Positions 36,323 to 46,394 are shown, counted from the first letter of the stretch. The stretch is 64,000 nt of DNA from Verrucomicrobiia bacterium (GCA_019694135.1 JAIBCM010000003.1:62001-126000); one strand, 5' to 3'. The notes: generated by a model not told the origin, from the sequence alone. Numbers and translations are program-made.

Positions 36323-36329
36323 AATTATC

Positions 36330-38723
36330 TCAATTTAAATCCACTAATAATTCCCGCGGTTTTGCTCCATTTTCTGGTCCGACAATACCTCGTCTTTCCA
36401 TCATGTCCATAATTCGTGCCGCTCGCGTATAACCTAATCGCAAACGACGCTGTAACAAGGAGGTAGAAGCTTTTTTTTCCTGATGCACAATTTCCAAACA
36501 TTGTTGATAGAGGGCTTCATCCTCTTCGTCAACCTCTTCACCTGCTGCAACGGGTTGTGAGAGCTTGCGATGGATTTCTGCTTCATAAGTTGCAGGCGCC
36601 TGGTTGCGAATATGAGCCACTACGCTTGCTACTTCGTCATCAGAAACAAAAGCGCCTTGGGCACGAATTAGCTTGGCAGCGCCAGGCATCAAATAAAGCA
36701 TATCCCCTTTCCCCAATAAGTTTTCTGCTCCCGGCTCATCTAAAATCACTCGTGAATCCAAAGCCGAAGGCACTTGGAACGCAATGCGGCAAGGGATATT
36801 GGTTTTAATGACACCGGTGACCACTTGCGCGCGAGGCGTCTGCGTGGCAACAATCAGATGGATTCCCGCAGCACGCGCTTTAGCGGTTAAACGAGCAATC
36901 GCATTTTCTACATCTTTAGGAGCTGTTTGCATCAAATCGGCCAACTCATCAATAATCACTACAATATAAGGAAAACGACTGGGTATTTTCTCTTCTTCCA
37001 CTAGTGGTTCTTGTGTTTCGGTTTCTTCCTCATCATCTGCATGGGCCAAAGTTTCTTCCAAATCCAATTTTTCAACCTTTGATTCACTTTGCGGGCGAGC
37101 ATTAAATGCAGCAATATTACGCACTCCGGCACGCGCCATCATCACATAACGTTTTTCCATTTCATTGATCACCCATCGTAAAGCAACTAAAACTTTCTTA
37201 GGTTCTGTAACCACTGGCACAACCAAATGAGGCAGATGATTGTAGCACTGCATTTCTACCACCTTAGGATCGATCAAGATAATGCGTAAATCCTCAGGAT
37301 TAAAACAATAAAGCAAACTCAAGAGAATACAGTTAATGCAAACGGATTTACCTGAACCCGTAGTGCCTGCAATCAACATATGTGGCATCTCGGCCAAATC
37401 CGCCACCAACGTGGATCCATAAACATCCTTACCCAGGGCTAAAGGAATTTTTGCGCGATTATTTTTCCATTGCGGCGTTTCAAACAGATCTCGCAAACTG
37501 ATTGCCACCTTATCGGAATTGGCTAACTCTACTGCTACACTATCTTTACCCGGCACGGGCGCTAAAATGTTAATGCGCTCCGTTTTCATCGCGCGCGCGA
37601 TATTCCGATCCAAACTTTGAATTTTTTCTACTCGCACACCTCGCGCAGGATAAAGTTCATAACGCGTAATGGTTGGCCCTCGTGTGATATCGCCGGGCGT
37701 TGCTTCGATCCCAAATTCTTTAAGCGTTTCCAATAACAACTGTTGCTCTGCTTGCAAGCGCTCCTGACTAACTGTGACTTGTTTGGATATTTCGCTAAGT
37801 GATAATAAATCCAGTGAAGGCAAGATGTAATTTTTATATTCCATCTCAGTTTTAGGCTCAGGAGAAGCAGCCTTCACAGTTTTCACTCTACGTTTTTCTT
37901 TGATATTGATAACCGGTTTAGTAATTTCCTCCTCTTCTGGTTCCAATATTTCAGAATGAGCTAGAGTAGAAGTGTCAATAATGCGAGGTTCCGGGCGCGC
38001 TATGGGCAATTCTTCTTCGGGCGGAGTTTCCAGTGGAACACCCGATTTTTTTAAGCGTTTTTGCAATTGCTGCTGTTCGCGCATGAGCTTTTTCTTTTGA
38101 ATTTCCAAAGCTTTTGCTGCATCAGCTCGTTTGAGCTGCCATTGATAGATGGCATTTCTTAACCATGGGCCAAATGCGCGAATTAAAGTTAAAGGTTTAA
38201 TTTGAAGCAAAAGAATCAAGCACGTAAAATAAATCGTTAACCAAATAAGAATTGAGCCTCCTCGACCAAAAAAGCGAACTAACAAAACCGAATTCAGTTC
38301 CGAACCAATGTAACCTCCAGCACTCGCTACATCTTGTCGCGCTTGCCAAGCCCCTAAAAAATCGTGCTCTAAAAAGTAATTGGGTAAATCAATCAAGGCT
38401 GATCCGGCTATCACCACGCCTAACATTAAAAGTGTAGATACCCAAAATTTAAATCTCTCTCCCCACAAAGCATAACCTGCTATCACCCCTAACAAAATAG
38501 GAAGAAGATAAGCAGCAAAACCAAACGCAAAAAATGAGCCAAATGCTAAATATAATCCAACCGGGCCAACCCAATTGGTGCAAGGGTTAGGATTGGAGCG
38601 ATGAAAAAAAACTTCATCAGACGAATAACTCAGTAGGCTTAACAACAACAAAAGCGCACCGCAAAACAGGCCAATACCTATCATTTCTCGTCGATAAAAA
38701 TCGCGTCGGGTTGTTGCTTTCAT
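36330..38723 (-). CDS. ftsK: DNA translocase FtsK
   Basis: FtsK pumps chromosome DNA through the septum during division. The 797-residue protein has four N-terminal transmembrane helices (within about 15-180), a charged linker (about 190-330), then the motor domain: Walker A IAGTTGSGKSVCINCILLS near residue 450, and Walker B IVVIIDELADLMQ near 575. The C-terminal gamma domain with SLLQRRLRLGYTRAARIMD would recognise KOPS sites. The size resembles SpoIIIE and short FtsK proteins, shorter than the 1329 residues of E. coli FtsK. Confidence 0.96.
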   Translation of the reverse strand: MKATTRRDFYRREMIGIGLFCGALLLLLSLLSYSSDEVFFHRSNPNPCTNWVGPVGLYLAFGSFFAFGFAAYLLPILLGVIAGYALWGERFKFWVSTLLMLGVVIAGSALIDLPNYFLEHDFLGAWQARQDVASAGGYIGSELNSVLLVRFFGRGGSILIWLTIYFTCLILLLQIKPLTLIRAFGPWLRNAIYQWQLKRADAAKALEIQKKKLMREQQQLQKRLKKSGVPLETPPEEELPIARPEPRIIDTSTLAHSEILEPEEEEITKPVINIKEKRRVKTVKAASPEPKTEMEYKNYILPSLDLLSLSEISKQVTVSQERLQAEQQLLLETLKEFGIEATPGDITRGPTITRYELYPARGVRVEKIQSLDRNIARAMKTERINILAPVPGKDSVAVELANSDKVAISLRDLFETPQWKNNRAKIPLALGKDVYGSTLVADLAEMPHMLIAGTTGSGKSVCINCILLSLLYCFNPEDLRIILIDPKVVEMQCYNHLPHLVVPVVTEPKKVLVALRWVINEMEKRYVMMARAGVRNIAAFNARPQSESKVEKLDLEETLAHADDEEETETQEPLVEEEKIPSRFPYIVVIIDELADLMQTAPKDVENAIARLTAKARAAGIHLIVATQTPRAQVVTGVIKTNIPCRIAFQVPSALDSRVILDEPGAENLLGKGDMLYLMPGAAKLIRAQGAFVSDDEVASVVAHIRNQAPATYEAEIHRKLSQPVAAGEEVDEEDEALYQQCLEIVHQEKKASTSLLQRRLRLGYTRAARIMDMMERRGIVGPENGAKPRELLVDLN

Positions 38724-38797
38724 AAATCTTCGATCAGATTAGCGTGATTAAAACCAAGATTCAATGCCACACATTTAATTTTTCTGATTCTTTATTT

Positions 38798-39700
38798 TTA
38801 ACCCACTATTCTTTCCGTCTCGGGCGGTCGCGCCAAGAGATCGTGCAACGCTTGTGAAGCCGGTTTCTTTTCATAAATTACCTGAAAAACTTCTTCCACA
38901 ATTGGCGCAACAATATGATGTTGCCTGGCTAAATGACGCACAGCTTTCACTGTTGTTACCCCTTCCACGACACCGCTCATTTTGGGCAAAATAGTTTCAT
39001 AAGGCATTTTTTTCTCGGCCAGAGCCACACCAAAACTACGATTGCGACTCTGCGCTCCATAGCAAGTGAGCATCAAATCGCCCACTCCGCTTAGACCCAT
39101 AAAGGTTTGGAATCGGCCTCCTAACGTTACTCCCACCCGCATCATTTCTGCTAAGGCGCGTGTGACCAAAGCCGCCAAGCTATTGTCGCCCAATTTCAAT
39201 CCCGCACATAATCCTGCCGCAATGGCATAAACATTTTTCAACGCCCCACCTAACTCTACCCCTGTCACATCATCACTTCGATAAACACGAAACTCCGGGC
39301 GATGAAAAAGCTGTTGTACCGCTTGGGATAAAGCATCATCCCGACTAGCCGCCACAATCGCAGTCGGCTGCTGCGCTTTTACTTCCTTAGCAAAACTCGG
39401 TCCCGATAAAACCGCATAAGGCACATCACCCCAAGCCTCATTAATCACCTCGCTTACACGATGACAGGTCTCAGGTTCGATTCCTTTTGTGACACTAATC
39501 ACGCCCACTTTGGGAGGCGACCATTGTTTTAAATAACTTCTCAAATAACGAGAAGGAATCGCCCACACGATATAATCTGAATTAGGTGTCCATCGCGATG
39601 GATCGCGATGACTGGTTTGCACAACTTCATGCCCATTGCGCAATAAAACTTCGGCCAAAGCTGTGCCCCATGCGCCGCAACCTAAAATTTGAATTTTCAT
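38798..39700 (-). CDS. gpsA: Glycerol-3-phosphate dehydrogenase (NAD(P)+)
   Basis: GpsA makes glycerol 3-phosphate from dihydroxyacetone phosphate for phospholipid synthesis. The 300-residue protein starts MKIQILGCGAWGTALAEVL (NAD(P)-binding Rossmann motif). Conserved blocks SGPSFAKEV, GGALKNVYAIAAGLCAGLKL (with the catalytic Lys) and SGVGDLMLTCYGAQSRN are present. It overlaps plsY by one base (TAATG), so the two successive steps of phospholipid head synthesis are coupled. Confidence 0.97.
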   Translation of the reverse strand: MKIQILGCGAWGTALAEVLLRNGHEVVQTSHRDPSRWTPNSDYIVWAIPSRYLRSYLKQWSPPKVGVISVTKGIEPETCHRVSEVINEAWGDVPYAVLSGPSFAKEVKAQQPTAIVAASRDDALSQAVQQLFHRPEFRVYRSDDVTGVELGGALKNVYAIAAGLCAGLKLGDNSLAALVTRALAEMMRVGVTLGGRFQTFMGLSGVGDLMLTCYGAQSRNRSFGVALAEKKMPYETILPKMSGVVEGVTTVKAVRHLARQHHIVAPIVEEVFQVIYEKKPASQALHDLLARPPETERIVG

Positions 39701-40320
39701 TAAGACTGATCTTTTTTCCTAAAACTTCGAAACTCTTTCCCCTGCCACAATCGAACGATATTACTGCGATGCCGAATGATTGCCATGATTCCTAAAAACA
39801 AACAACTCGTACCTTTCACACCCCAGCCATAATAATACAAACCCGAAACAATCAAAGCCAAACAAGCCGCTAGCGACCCGATCGAAACATAATAAGTGAT
39901 AGCAAACGCGATCAGCCACGCACCCAATGCCCACATCGCAGCATAAGGAAAAACAATAATCAAAACTCCCAAACTCGTTGCAATGCCTTTGCCCCCTTTT
40001 CCTTTCAACCACGGACAATAGTTATGACCCAAAACTACTGCTAATCCCAAACCTACCTCAAACCAAGCTTCAGGCGATGAACTTTTCTCTAACTTCGAAA
40101 ACAAAAACAATCCTAAAGCTACTGCGCCCGTTCCCTTTAAAACGTCCAAAATAAAAACTAACGTTCCCCACTTTTTCCCCAGAACTCGGCCCACATTCGT
40201 CGCGCCGATATTGCCGCTACCTTGCTTGCGAATATCAACTCCTTTTACCTTAGCAATCAAAAATCCAAAAGGTATGGAGCCAATAAAAAAAGCCAGGAGC
40301 AAAAGAAAAAAAATATTCAT
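39700..40320 (-). CDS. plsY: Acyl-phosphate:glycerol-3-phosphate acyltransferase
   Basis: PlsY transfers an acyl group from acyl phosphate to glycerol 3-phosphate at the inner membrane. The 206-residue protein has five hydrophobic helices and the two family motifs KQGSGNIGATNVGRVLGKK (about 33-51) and LGHNYCPWLKGKGGKGIA (about 97-115). It is immediately upstream of gpsA, a common pairing that joins supply of glycerol 3-phosphate to its acylation. Confidence 0.96.
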   Translation of the reverse strand: MNIFFLLLLAFFIGSIPFGFLIAKVKGVDIRKQGSGNIGATNVGRVLGKKWGTLVFILDVLKGTGAVALGLFLFSKLEKSSSPEAWFEVGLGLAVVLGHNYCPWLKGKGGKGIATSLGVLIIVFPYAAMWALGAWLIAFAITYYVSIGSLAACLALIVSGLYYYGWGVKGTSCLFLGIMAIIRHRSNIVRLWQGKEFRSFRKKDQS

Positions 40321-40344
40321 CGAAACGTTTCCTTACAGAAAAGA

Positions 40345-41412
40345 TTAGGGATTTTTAGCTTCTAGCAACTTTAAAATGTGCTTTTTCTTAGGTTTAGAAG
40401 CTAAAACTTTCACCGATTGATCAATCGCCGTATCGGGATCTTTCAAACCATGACCCGTCACCGTGCAAACAATTACACAACCTTCTGGAATCACGGCCGT
40501 GAATTGGCTAACCTTCAATAAACCCGCTACCCCTGCCGCACTCGCTGGTTCAACAAAAACACCTTCTTTTGAAGCTAGCAAAGCATAAGCTTTTAAAATT
40601 TCTTCATCCGTAACTGAATCAATTCGGCCTGAAGACTCCGAAATAGCGCGATTAGCCGCTTCCCAACTAGCTGGATTTCCAATGCGAATCGCTGTGGCAA
40701 TTGTTTCCGGTTTTTTTACCGGTTTTCCCAACACCATAGGCGCTGCTCCCGCTGCTTGAAATCCCCACATCTTTGGCATTTTCGTGGCTCGCTGTAGATT
40801 AAAAAACTCGCAGTATCCTTTCCAATAAGCGGTAATATTTCCCGCATTGCCAACGGGTAGGAAATGAAAATCGGGTGCTTCGCCTAAATCACGAATCACT
40901 TCAAAGGCAGCCGTTTTTTGTCCTTCGATTCGATCGGGATTAATCGAATTCACAATCGCAATCCCTTCTTCATTGCCCAATTCACGCACCAGATTCAGCG
41001 CATCATCAAAATTGCCTTTAATCGCGATCACTTTCGCACCATACATGAGTGCTTGAGCTAATTTACCCTTAGCAATTTTCTTTTTCGGTAAAATGACTGC
41101 GCATTTCATCCCTGCTCGCGCCGCATAAGCCGCAGCCGCAGCACTGGTATTGCCCGTTGAAGCGCAGATCACGGTGTGTGCACCCCGCTCCTTTGCTAAA
41201 GAAAGAGCCACTGTCATACCGCGATCTTTGAATGATGCCGTTGGATTTAATCCTTCATATTTTAAATAAACTTTGCGACCACCGCCGATCGTTTCACTCA
41301 AATAGCGCGCTTCTAACAAAGGCGTATTGCCTTCATGCAAGGTTACTACCGGCGTTTTTTCAGTAACCGGTAAATGCGCGCGAAATTCTTCAATTACTCC
41401 TCGCCAACTCAT
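40345..41412 (-). CDS. thrC: Threonine synthase
   Basis: ThrC converts O-phosphohomoserine to threonine with pyridoxal phosphate. The 355-residue length is that of the short class of the family. PLP-binding Lys62 lies in [10 protein letters not shown], followed by [18 protein letters not shown], the phosphate cup and the C-terminal [12 protein letters not shown]. Translation is coupled to hom by a four-base ATGA overlap. thrB, the kinase between hom and thrC in many operons, is absent here. Confidence 0.96.
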   Translation of the reverse strand: MSWRGVIEEFRAHLPVTEKTPVVTLHEGNTPLLEARYLSETIGGGRKVYLKYEGLNPTASFKDRGMTVALSLAKERGAHTVICASTGNTSAAAAAYAARAGMKCAVILPKKKIAKGKLAQALMYGAKVIAIKGNFDDALNLVRELGNEEGIAIVNSINPDRIEGQKTAAFEVIRDLGEAPDFHFLPVGNAGNITAYWKGYCEFFNLQRATKMPKMWGFQAAGAAPMVLGKPVKKPETIATAIRIGNPASWEAANRAISESSGRIDSVTDEEILKAYALLASKEGVFVEPASAAGVAGLLKVSQFTAVIPEGCVIVCTVTGHGLKDPDTAIDQSVKVLASKPKKKHILKLLEAKNP

Positions 41413-42713
41413 GATTCAAAATCCTCCAAACGCAATGCTACGGCTTTACCGCAACTTACCGACAATTTTTCTACCTTGTGAAGCGCCGAGCGAAAATCGC
41501 CCTCTTTTGCATCGTGAATCAATAAAACCAGTGGAACCGCTTCACCCTCGTGACCTTTCGGCTGGAACACCGAAGAAATACCAATCGCATGACGAGCAAA
41601 AATTTCTGCCACCTTTGCCAAAACTCCTGGTTTATCTTTCACCAATAAACGCACATAATAACGACCCACTGTTTCCTCAAACGGTTTTAATTTTTGATAA
41701 AGCGAATGAAAACGATATCCTTGAATGATACTGTCTTGCGATAAAGCCGTAGCGGCTTCTACCAAATCGCTAATCACCGCACTCGCTGTGGCATCAGCGC
41801 CTGCTCCACGACCATAAAAAAGCGTGTCGCCCACGACATCGCCGCGAACTGCTAACGCATTATAGCTACCGCTCACCGATGCTAAAACATGTTGCGATGG
41901 GATTAATGTGGGACTCACATGCACTTCAACCGCATTTTTCCCCACGCATTTAATTACAGCCAATAACTTAATCGTATAACCCAAAAGTTTGGCATAATGA
42001 AAATCGTCTGTTTGCAAATGAGAAATGCCTTCTACCGAAACTTTTGAAGGATTCACCCAAAATCCGTAAGCCAATGTGGCCAACAAACACGCTTTATGCA
42101 TGGTGTCGAACCCTTCAATATCCAATGTGGGATCAGCTTCGGCAAAACCCAATTTTTGCGCTTCGGCTAAAGCTTCTTGAAACGTTTGTCCTGTTTGGCT
42201 AATCGAACTTAAAATAAAATTACAAGTGCCATTGATGATGCCATGAATCGACTGAATTCGATTTGCAACCAACCCTTCTCGCAACGCTTTTAAAATAGGA
42301 ATACCTCCTGCCACGCTCGCTTCAAAACAAAGGGGTTTTTTTACTTGTTGGCCGATAGCTAGCAAATCATTAACTTTTTCTGCTAAAAGCGCTTTATTCG
42401 CTGTCACCACTCCCTTGCCCTTTTTCAAACTGGCTTCAATCAAACGGTGCGCATCTTTTATGCCGCCCATGAGTTCAACAATGATTTCGATCTCAGGATT
42501 TTTTAACAAATCCAAAGGATGCGTAGTAACAGAAACTCCTTTCCAATGGGTTAAAGCAGGCCGAGCTTTTTTGCTATCACGCACGGCTACCTGGACCACC
42601 TTAAAACGAAATCCACTGCGTTGGGCAATAATTTCAGCATTGCGAGCCAAGTGTTCTAAAACACCCGAACCCACAATTCCTAAACCAGCAATGCCTATTT
42701 TTACCTCGCGCAC
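41409..42713 (-). CDS. hom: Homoserine dehydrogenase
   Basis: Hom reduces aspartate semialdehyde to homoserine in the threonine/methionine branch. The 434-residue protein starts with Rossmann motif [17 protein letters not shown], has [10 protein letters not shown] and the catalytic-domain block [13 protein letters not shown] and [12 protein letters not shown], and ends with an ACT domain (about 350-434, [20 protein letters not shown]) for feedback by threonine. It starts an apparent unit with thrC downstream. Confidence 0.96.
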   Translation of the reverse strand: MREVKIGIAGLGIVGSGVLEHLARNAEIIAQRSGFRFKVVQVAVRDSKKARPALTHWKGVSVTTHPLDLLKNPEIEIIVELMGGIKDAHRLIEASLKKGKGVVTANKALLAEKVNDLLAIGQQVKKPLCFEASVAGGIPILKALREGLVANRIQSIHGIINGTCNFILSSISQTGQTFQEALAEAQKLGFAEADPTLDIEGFDTMHKACLLATLAYGFWVNPSKVSVEGISHLQTDDFHYAKLLGYTIKLLAVIKCVGKNAVEVHVSPTLIPSQHVLASVSGSYNALAVRGDVVGDTLFYGRGAGADATASAVISDLVEAATALSQDSIIQGYRFHSLYQKLKPFEETVGRYYVRLLVKDKPGVLAKVAEIFARHAIGISSVFQPKGHEGEAVPLVLLIHDAKEGDFRSALHKVEKLSVSCGKAVALRLEDFES

Positions 42714-42834
42714 GGGCCTGAATAAACCGAGATTTTATCAACATGTCAACTCCTTCGAGAACCTGTAAGATGCTTCTCTTAGCACGAATTCTACTGGACG
42801 TTGCTATTTCATTCGTTATCGTTTGACGTTGATT

Positions 42835-44085
42835 ATGGTTAAAAAAGGTTTGTTTCTCATTGCTATCGGGTTAATCGCTTTTCCCTACTCTTCACCTGCC
42901 CCTATTGAATGGATTGCCGGTGAAGGTTGGGTTCAAGATGAAACCGTTGCCGTTCAAGGGAAAAATTCTCGGGAACAACTCCAAATCGGTCGACAATACG
43001 AAAATGTTCAAGATTGGAAGCAAGCGCGCCAATCTTATATGGCCCTTGTTCGTAAATGGCCTTTTTCTTTCAATGCCGGTGAAGCGCAATTTAAAATTGG
43101 TTGGTGCTCAGAAAAAATCGGCGAATTTGCCCCGGCTTTCAAAGCTTACCAACGTTGCATTGAAAAATATCCTGCCAGCAACTTTTTTGAAATGGCTCTC
43201 GAGCGCCAATACAATATTGCTAACCTTTACCTCGCCGGAGAACGACAGCGCATTTTAGGAGTTCCCTTTATTCCTTCCATGGAAAAAACTGTGGAAATGT
43301 ATCAACAAATCATTAAAAATGCGCCCTTCGGTCGCTACGCTCCTGATAGCCAATTCAAAATCGGATTAGGTTATGAAAAACAAAAAAAATGGGCTGAAGC
43401 CGTAAAAGCTTATACGAAAATCCTCGATCGTTACCCTGGCAATGACATTGTCGATGATGCCCAATACCAAATTGGTCACACTTGGTTTCAAGCCGCAAAT
43501 GCCGCTCAATACGATCAAGGTGCTGCGCAAAAAGCATTGGACGCCTTCAACGAATTTCTCGCTCGCTATCCCAACAATGAAAAAGCGCCTCAAGCCCAAG
43601 AAAATATTAAACTCTTAGAAAATCGCGCAACATCCGGCTCCCTTAAAATTGCGGAATTTTACGAATCACAAAAACGCATTGATCCTGCTATCATATATTA
43701 TAACGATGTAATCCAAAAATCGCCTTCATCTACAGAAGCCGATGCAGCTCGGAAAAAAATCGAAACGTTAGTGCCTCTAACTGAAGTGGGTCCTACCTTA
43801 CCTAAAAATTTTGCTCGTGCCAATCCTTCTACCTTACCTGATCCCGATATTGACATTCCTTGGAAAGCTTCTCAACCCATAGACTCTTCCACTTACCCGT
43901 CCGATTTAGATTTCGATGAAGAACCACTTCCTCCTTTGCCCTCCGATCTGGAACCGGAGCTTCCTGAAGAAAATAAATTAAAAGATAAAAAAAACAAAAA
44001 GAATAAAGAGGATAAAAACGAAGAAGACCTTCCTCTCTTCGATGAAAATACCATTACTAACACCATCCCTACCGAACCCGAATAA
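42835..44085 (+). CDS. BamD-like TPR outer-membrane assembly protein
   Basis: The product (416 residues from the ATG at 42835; an in-frame TTG lies four codons upstream) has a signal peptide (MVKKGLFLIAIGLIAFPYSS) and a series of TPR/Sel1-like helical repeats typical of BamD/YfiO, for example YENVQDWKQARQSYMALV (about 55-72), RYAPDSQFKIGLGYEKQK and PGNDIVDDAQYQIGHTW. The C-terminal 80 residues form an acidic, Pro- and Lys-rich tail. There is no lipobox cysteine in the signal peptide, unlike canonical BamD. BamD helps insert beta-barrels into the outer membrane. lptE follows after 10 bases. Confidence 0.75.
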   Translation: MVKKGLFLIAIGLIAFPYSSPAPIEWIAGEGWVQDETVAVQGKNSREQLQIGRQYENVQDWKQARQSYMALVRKWPFSFNAGEAQFKIGWCSEKIGEFAPAFKAYQRCIEKYPASNFFEMALERQYNIANLYLAGERQRILGVPFIPSMEKTVEMYQQIIKNAPFGRYAPDSQFKIGLGYEKQKKWAEAVKAYTKILDRYPGNDIVDDAQYQIGHTWFQAANAAQYDQGAAQKALDAFNEFLARYPNNEKAPQAQENIKLLENRATSGSLKIAEFYESQKRIDPAIIYYNDVIQKSPSSTEADAARKKIETLVPLTEVGPTLPKNFARANPSTLPDPDIDIPWKASQPIDSSTYPSDLDFDEEPLPPLPSDLEPELPEENKLKDKKNKKNKEDKNEEDLPLFDENTITNTIPTEPE

Positions 44086-44095
44086 AATCCTTACC

Positions 44096-44596
44096 ATGAA
44101 ATTTTCACTTTCTCTCGTATTATTCACTTTATTCCTCACTGGCTGCGCTTATCAACTGGGCAATATTCCTGGTAAAGAAGTCGAAGGCATCTCCTCGATT
44201 AATGTGCCCGTTGTCAGAAACGAAACTTATGAGCCAGGAATCAGCGTTATGGTTACTGACGCCATTATTCAACGATTCCATTCTGATGGCACTATGAGTG
44301 TGACTCGAGAAGCGAATGCGGATGCCACCTTAGAAGTAAAACTGACTCGTTTTGAACGTTCCCCATTGCGCAGTGTGCGTAATGACACCCGAACCGTTGC
44401 TGAATATCGCGTCTTCCTCCTAGCTGAAGTTGTATTACGTAAAAATGACGGCACTGTCTTAATCAAAGAAAAAGTTGCCGGTGACACCGAATTCTTCATT
44501 GGAAACGATCTACAAGAAGGCGAACGTCAAGCAATGGGTCTAGTGGCTGATGAATTAGCCAATAACATCGTTCTTCGAGTTACCGAAGGTTGGTAA
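44096..44596 (+). CDS. lptE: LptE-family LPS-assembly lipoprotein
   Basis: The frame is longer upstream (to 44042), but the ATG at 44096 is preferred because it opens a lipoprotein signal peptide, MKFSLSLVLFTLFLTGCAYQ, with lipobox LTGC. The 166-residue product then has LptE-type beta strands with SSINVPVVRNETYEPGISVM, DAIIQRFHSDGTM and FERSPLRSVR. LptE helps the LptD barrel place LPS in the outer membrane. The identification rests on length, lipobox and this SINVPxxxNET pattern. It is co-oriented with the BamD-like gene, so an outer-membrane biogenesis pair is likely. Confidence 0.78.
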   Translation: MKFSLSLVLFTLFLTGCAYQLGNIPGKEVEGISSINVPVVRNETYEPGISVMVTDAIIQRFHSDGTMSVTREANADATLEVKLTRFERSPLRSVRNDTRTVAEYRVFLLAEVVLRKNDGTVLIKEKVAGDTEFFIGNDLQEGERQAMGLVADELANNIVLRVTEGW

Positions 44597-44612
44597 GCAA
44601 TTTACTTTACTA

Positions 44613-44631
44613 CTGACAGCTGATTACTAAT
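44613..44631 (+). repeat. Degenerate third copy of the dispersed AGCTAA-type element
   Basis: CTGACAGCTGATTACTAAT matches the first 19 positions of the element at 2224-2254 at 14 positions, by hand alignment. It lies 17 bases after lptE and before the convergent tRNA-Leu. The match is weak and may be chance. Confidence 0.25.
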
Positions 44632-44643
44632 ACGAATATTAAG

Positions 44644-44724
44644 TGCTGGAGACAGGACTTGAACCTGCACGCCTTGCGGCACGGGAACCTAAATCCCGCG
44701 TGTCTGCCATTTCACCACTCCAGC
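44644..44724 (-). tRNA. tRNA-Leu (anticodon TAG)
   Basis: On the minus strand acceptor arms GCTGGAG and CTCCAGC pair. The anticodon stem CGGGA/TCCCG encloses loop TTTAGGT, giving anticodon TAG. A class II variable arm (TGCCGCAAGGCG) and T-arm GGTTCAAGTCC are present. The discriminator is A and CCA is not encoded. Confidence 0.95.
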
Positions 44725-44829
44725 TAAAGTCAGAAATAAAATATTATTATGGTTTGAAACGAATAAAGAATCAATCGACAAATCTTCTTCACTTGCGATG
44801 TCGGAACAATTTTGCATAAAATATTAACC

Positions 44830-45321
44830 ATGAAAATCAATTTTGGTCCGAGTCCTGGTTATATAGTCTCTTTGATTTTGCACAGCATCAGTTTTTATAT
44901 TGGCGTTGTAGTTTTTGCATTTCGTCTTTGGCCCCCTTTTCTTTCTAGTTTGCAACGTGGCATTCCGATTACAGGCACTCACCTGACGCTTTTAGCTTTT
45001 TTCCTTATCATGTTTAGTGTATCTCGCGCTTTTTACATCTATCACTTCACTAGCTATTCCCTAGCCGATTTGGACAGCAATCCCGTTTTAGAAATCGGAC
45101 GTCCTTATGCTTTTTTTGGAAAACAAGTGGATGGTGTATTTTGCCAACTCATTACTGATTGCGATTATCGTGTGACTCCGCTCCAAGTTTTTTTTCAATC
45201 TGCTACTTTTTTTATTGAAAGCGCCGATAATAAACGGATTCGCATCCCTTACGCAGAAAAAGAGATGTTAGAAAAATTACGCACGCTGTGCCCCCGCATT
45301 CGAGTTTTGGGAACTGTTTAA
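44830..45321 (+). CDS. Small two-helix membrane protein, possible bacterial PH-like domain
   Basis: The product (163 residues from the ATG at 44830; the frame also contains a TTG start at 44812) has two transmembrane helices (about 11-33 and 52-72) and a C-terminal part with alternating strands (SLADLDSNPVLEIGRPYAFF, FQSATFFIESADNKRIRI). That two-helix plus beta-rich layout resembles bPH-type membrane proteins, but I do not recognise a family with confidence. The gene is convergent with corA and co-oriented with lptE but separated from it by a tRNA. The function is unknown. Confidence 0.6.
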   Translation: MKINFGPSPGYIVSLILHSISFYIGVVVFAFRLWPPFLSSLQRGIPITGTHLTLLAFFLIMFSVSRAFYIYHFTSYSLADLDSNPVLEIGRPYAFFGKQVDGVFCQLITDCDYRVTPLQVFFQSATFFIESADNKRIRIPYAEKEMLEKLRTLCPRIRVLGTV

Positions 45322-45324
45322 TTT

Positions 45325-46293
45325 TTAAAACCAATTTCTGCGTTTTGCCCACAGCACCATTAACAACGTAGTTGCTATGGTAAAAACACCAGCCATTTCA
45401 TAACCAAATGGCATTGAAATTTCCGGCATGGATCGAAAATTCATTCCATACCATCCTGATACCACGGTAATGGGAATAGTTAAAGCCGTCATGATAGCCA
45501 GCGCTTTAATGACTTGATTAGTTTCATGTTGTGCTTTGTTGAGATAAACATCCATAATTAACAACAACTGATCAGAATAATTTAACCCCGTTGCATCGTA
45601 ACGCGACAAGTTATCTGTAATGTCTCGAAAATAAGGCAAAAGATGCGTTCGAATTAATTTAAACTCACCACGCGCTAATCGACTTACTACTTCGCGTTGC
45701 GGAGCAACAATTACCCGAAAATCGCTTAATTCTTTTTTAGCGTTCAAAATCAGTTTAATAATATCCTTAGGATTTATTTCAAACAGCGTCGCTTCAATTT
45801 CCTGAATTTCTTTGGTTAATTCATCGATGACCGGTTTGTAGTTATCCACCAACAGATCGATAATATAATAAGCTAAGCGATCTGGTCCGCGCACATTAGT
45901 TACAATGCTATGCCGCAGTTTATCAATGATGGAATTAACTCCTCGTATTTTGCCAGTGTGATAGGTGACAAGAAATTCTTTGCCTAGAAACATATTTAAT
46001 TCCGTTGTTTTGAACTGTTCCTGACGCGAAAATTCAATAGCGTGTAACACTAAGAAAATATAATCCTCGTAATCTTCAATCTTAGGCAATTCATTTACCG
46101 TTACACAATCTTCTATCGCCAAGGGGTGAAAGCTAAACACCCCTTCTAACACTTGTTTTACCTCTTGCTCTGTAGGTTGGTCTAGATCTACCCACAAATG
46201 CAAACCAGGATCTCCACGCACCAGACGCAATGCATCCAGATCAAGATCCTGTCCCACTAACTTGCCTTGTTCAAAAACAAATGAATGGATCAT
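45325..46293 (-). CDS. corA: CorA-family magnesium/cobalt transporter
   Basis: CorA is a pentameric Mg2+ channel of the inner membrane. The 322-residue protein has a large cytoplasmic alpha/beta domain (about 1-255), then two C-terminal transmembrane helices joined by the selectivity motif YGMNF (near residue 284), and a basic end KRRNWF. The block HPLAIEDCVTVNELPKIEDY near 56-75 is typical. The gene lies downstream of the rpoC terminator and probably has its own promoter. Confidence 0.95.
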   Translation of the reverse strand: MIHSFVFEQGKLVGQDLDLDALRLVRGDPGLHLWVDLDQPTEQEVKQVLEGVFSFHPLAIEDCVTVNELPKIEDYEDYIFLVLHAIEFSRQEQFKTTELNMFLGKEFLVTYHTGKIRGVNSIIDKLRHSIVTNVRGPDRLAYYIIDLLVDNYKPVIDELTKEIQEIEATLFEINPKDIIKLILNAKKELSDFRVIVAPQREVVSRLARGEFKLIRTHLLPYFRDITDNLSRYDATGLNYSDQLLLIMDVYLNKAQHETNQVIKALAIMTALTIPITVVSGWYGMNFRSMPEISMPFGYEMAGVFTIATTLLMVLWAKRRNWF

Positions 46294-46341
46294 CTTTTGT
46301 CAAGATGCCCTGTTTCCTACAGGTTTGGCAAGTTTCTTTTA

Positions 46342-46379
46342 CAAAAAGAAAGGCCAACCTTGGTAACCAAGATTGGCCT
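46342..46379 (-). terminator. Rho-independent terminator of the rpoBC operon
   Basis: On the minus strand a 12-base hairpin arm (AGGCCAATCTTGG) and complement (CCAAGGTTGGCCT) with one mismatch are followed by TTTCTTTTT. It begins 15 bases after the rpoC stop codon, so it ends the long ribosomal/RNA polymerase operon. Confidence 0.9.
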
Positions 46380-46394
46380 AACCTGAATCAGATA

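Noticed and set aside
42823-42834. TTG start four codons upstream of the BamD-like protein
   Set aside because: The signal peptide begins at the ATG at 42835; the extra residues MTLI would precede its basic region.
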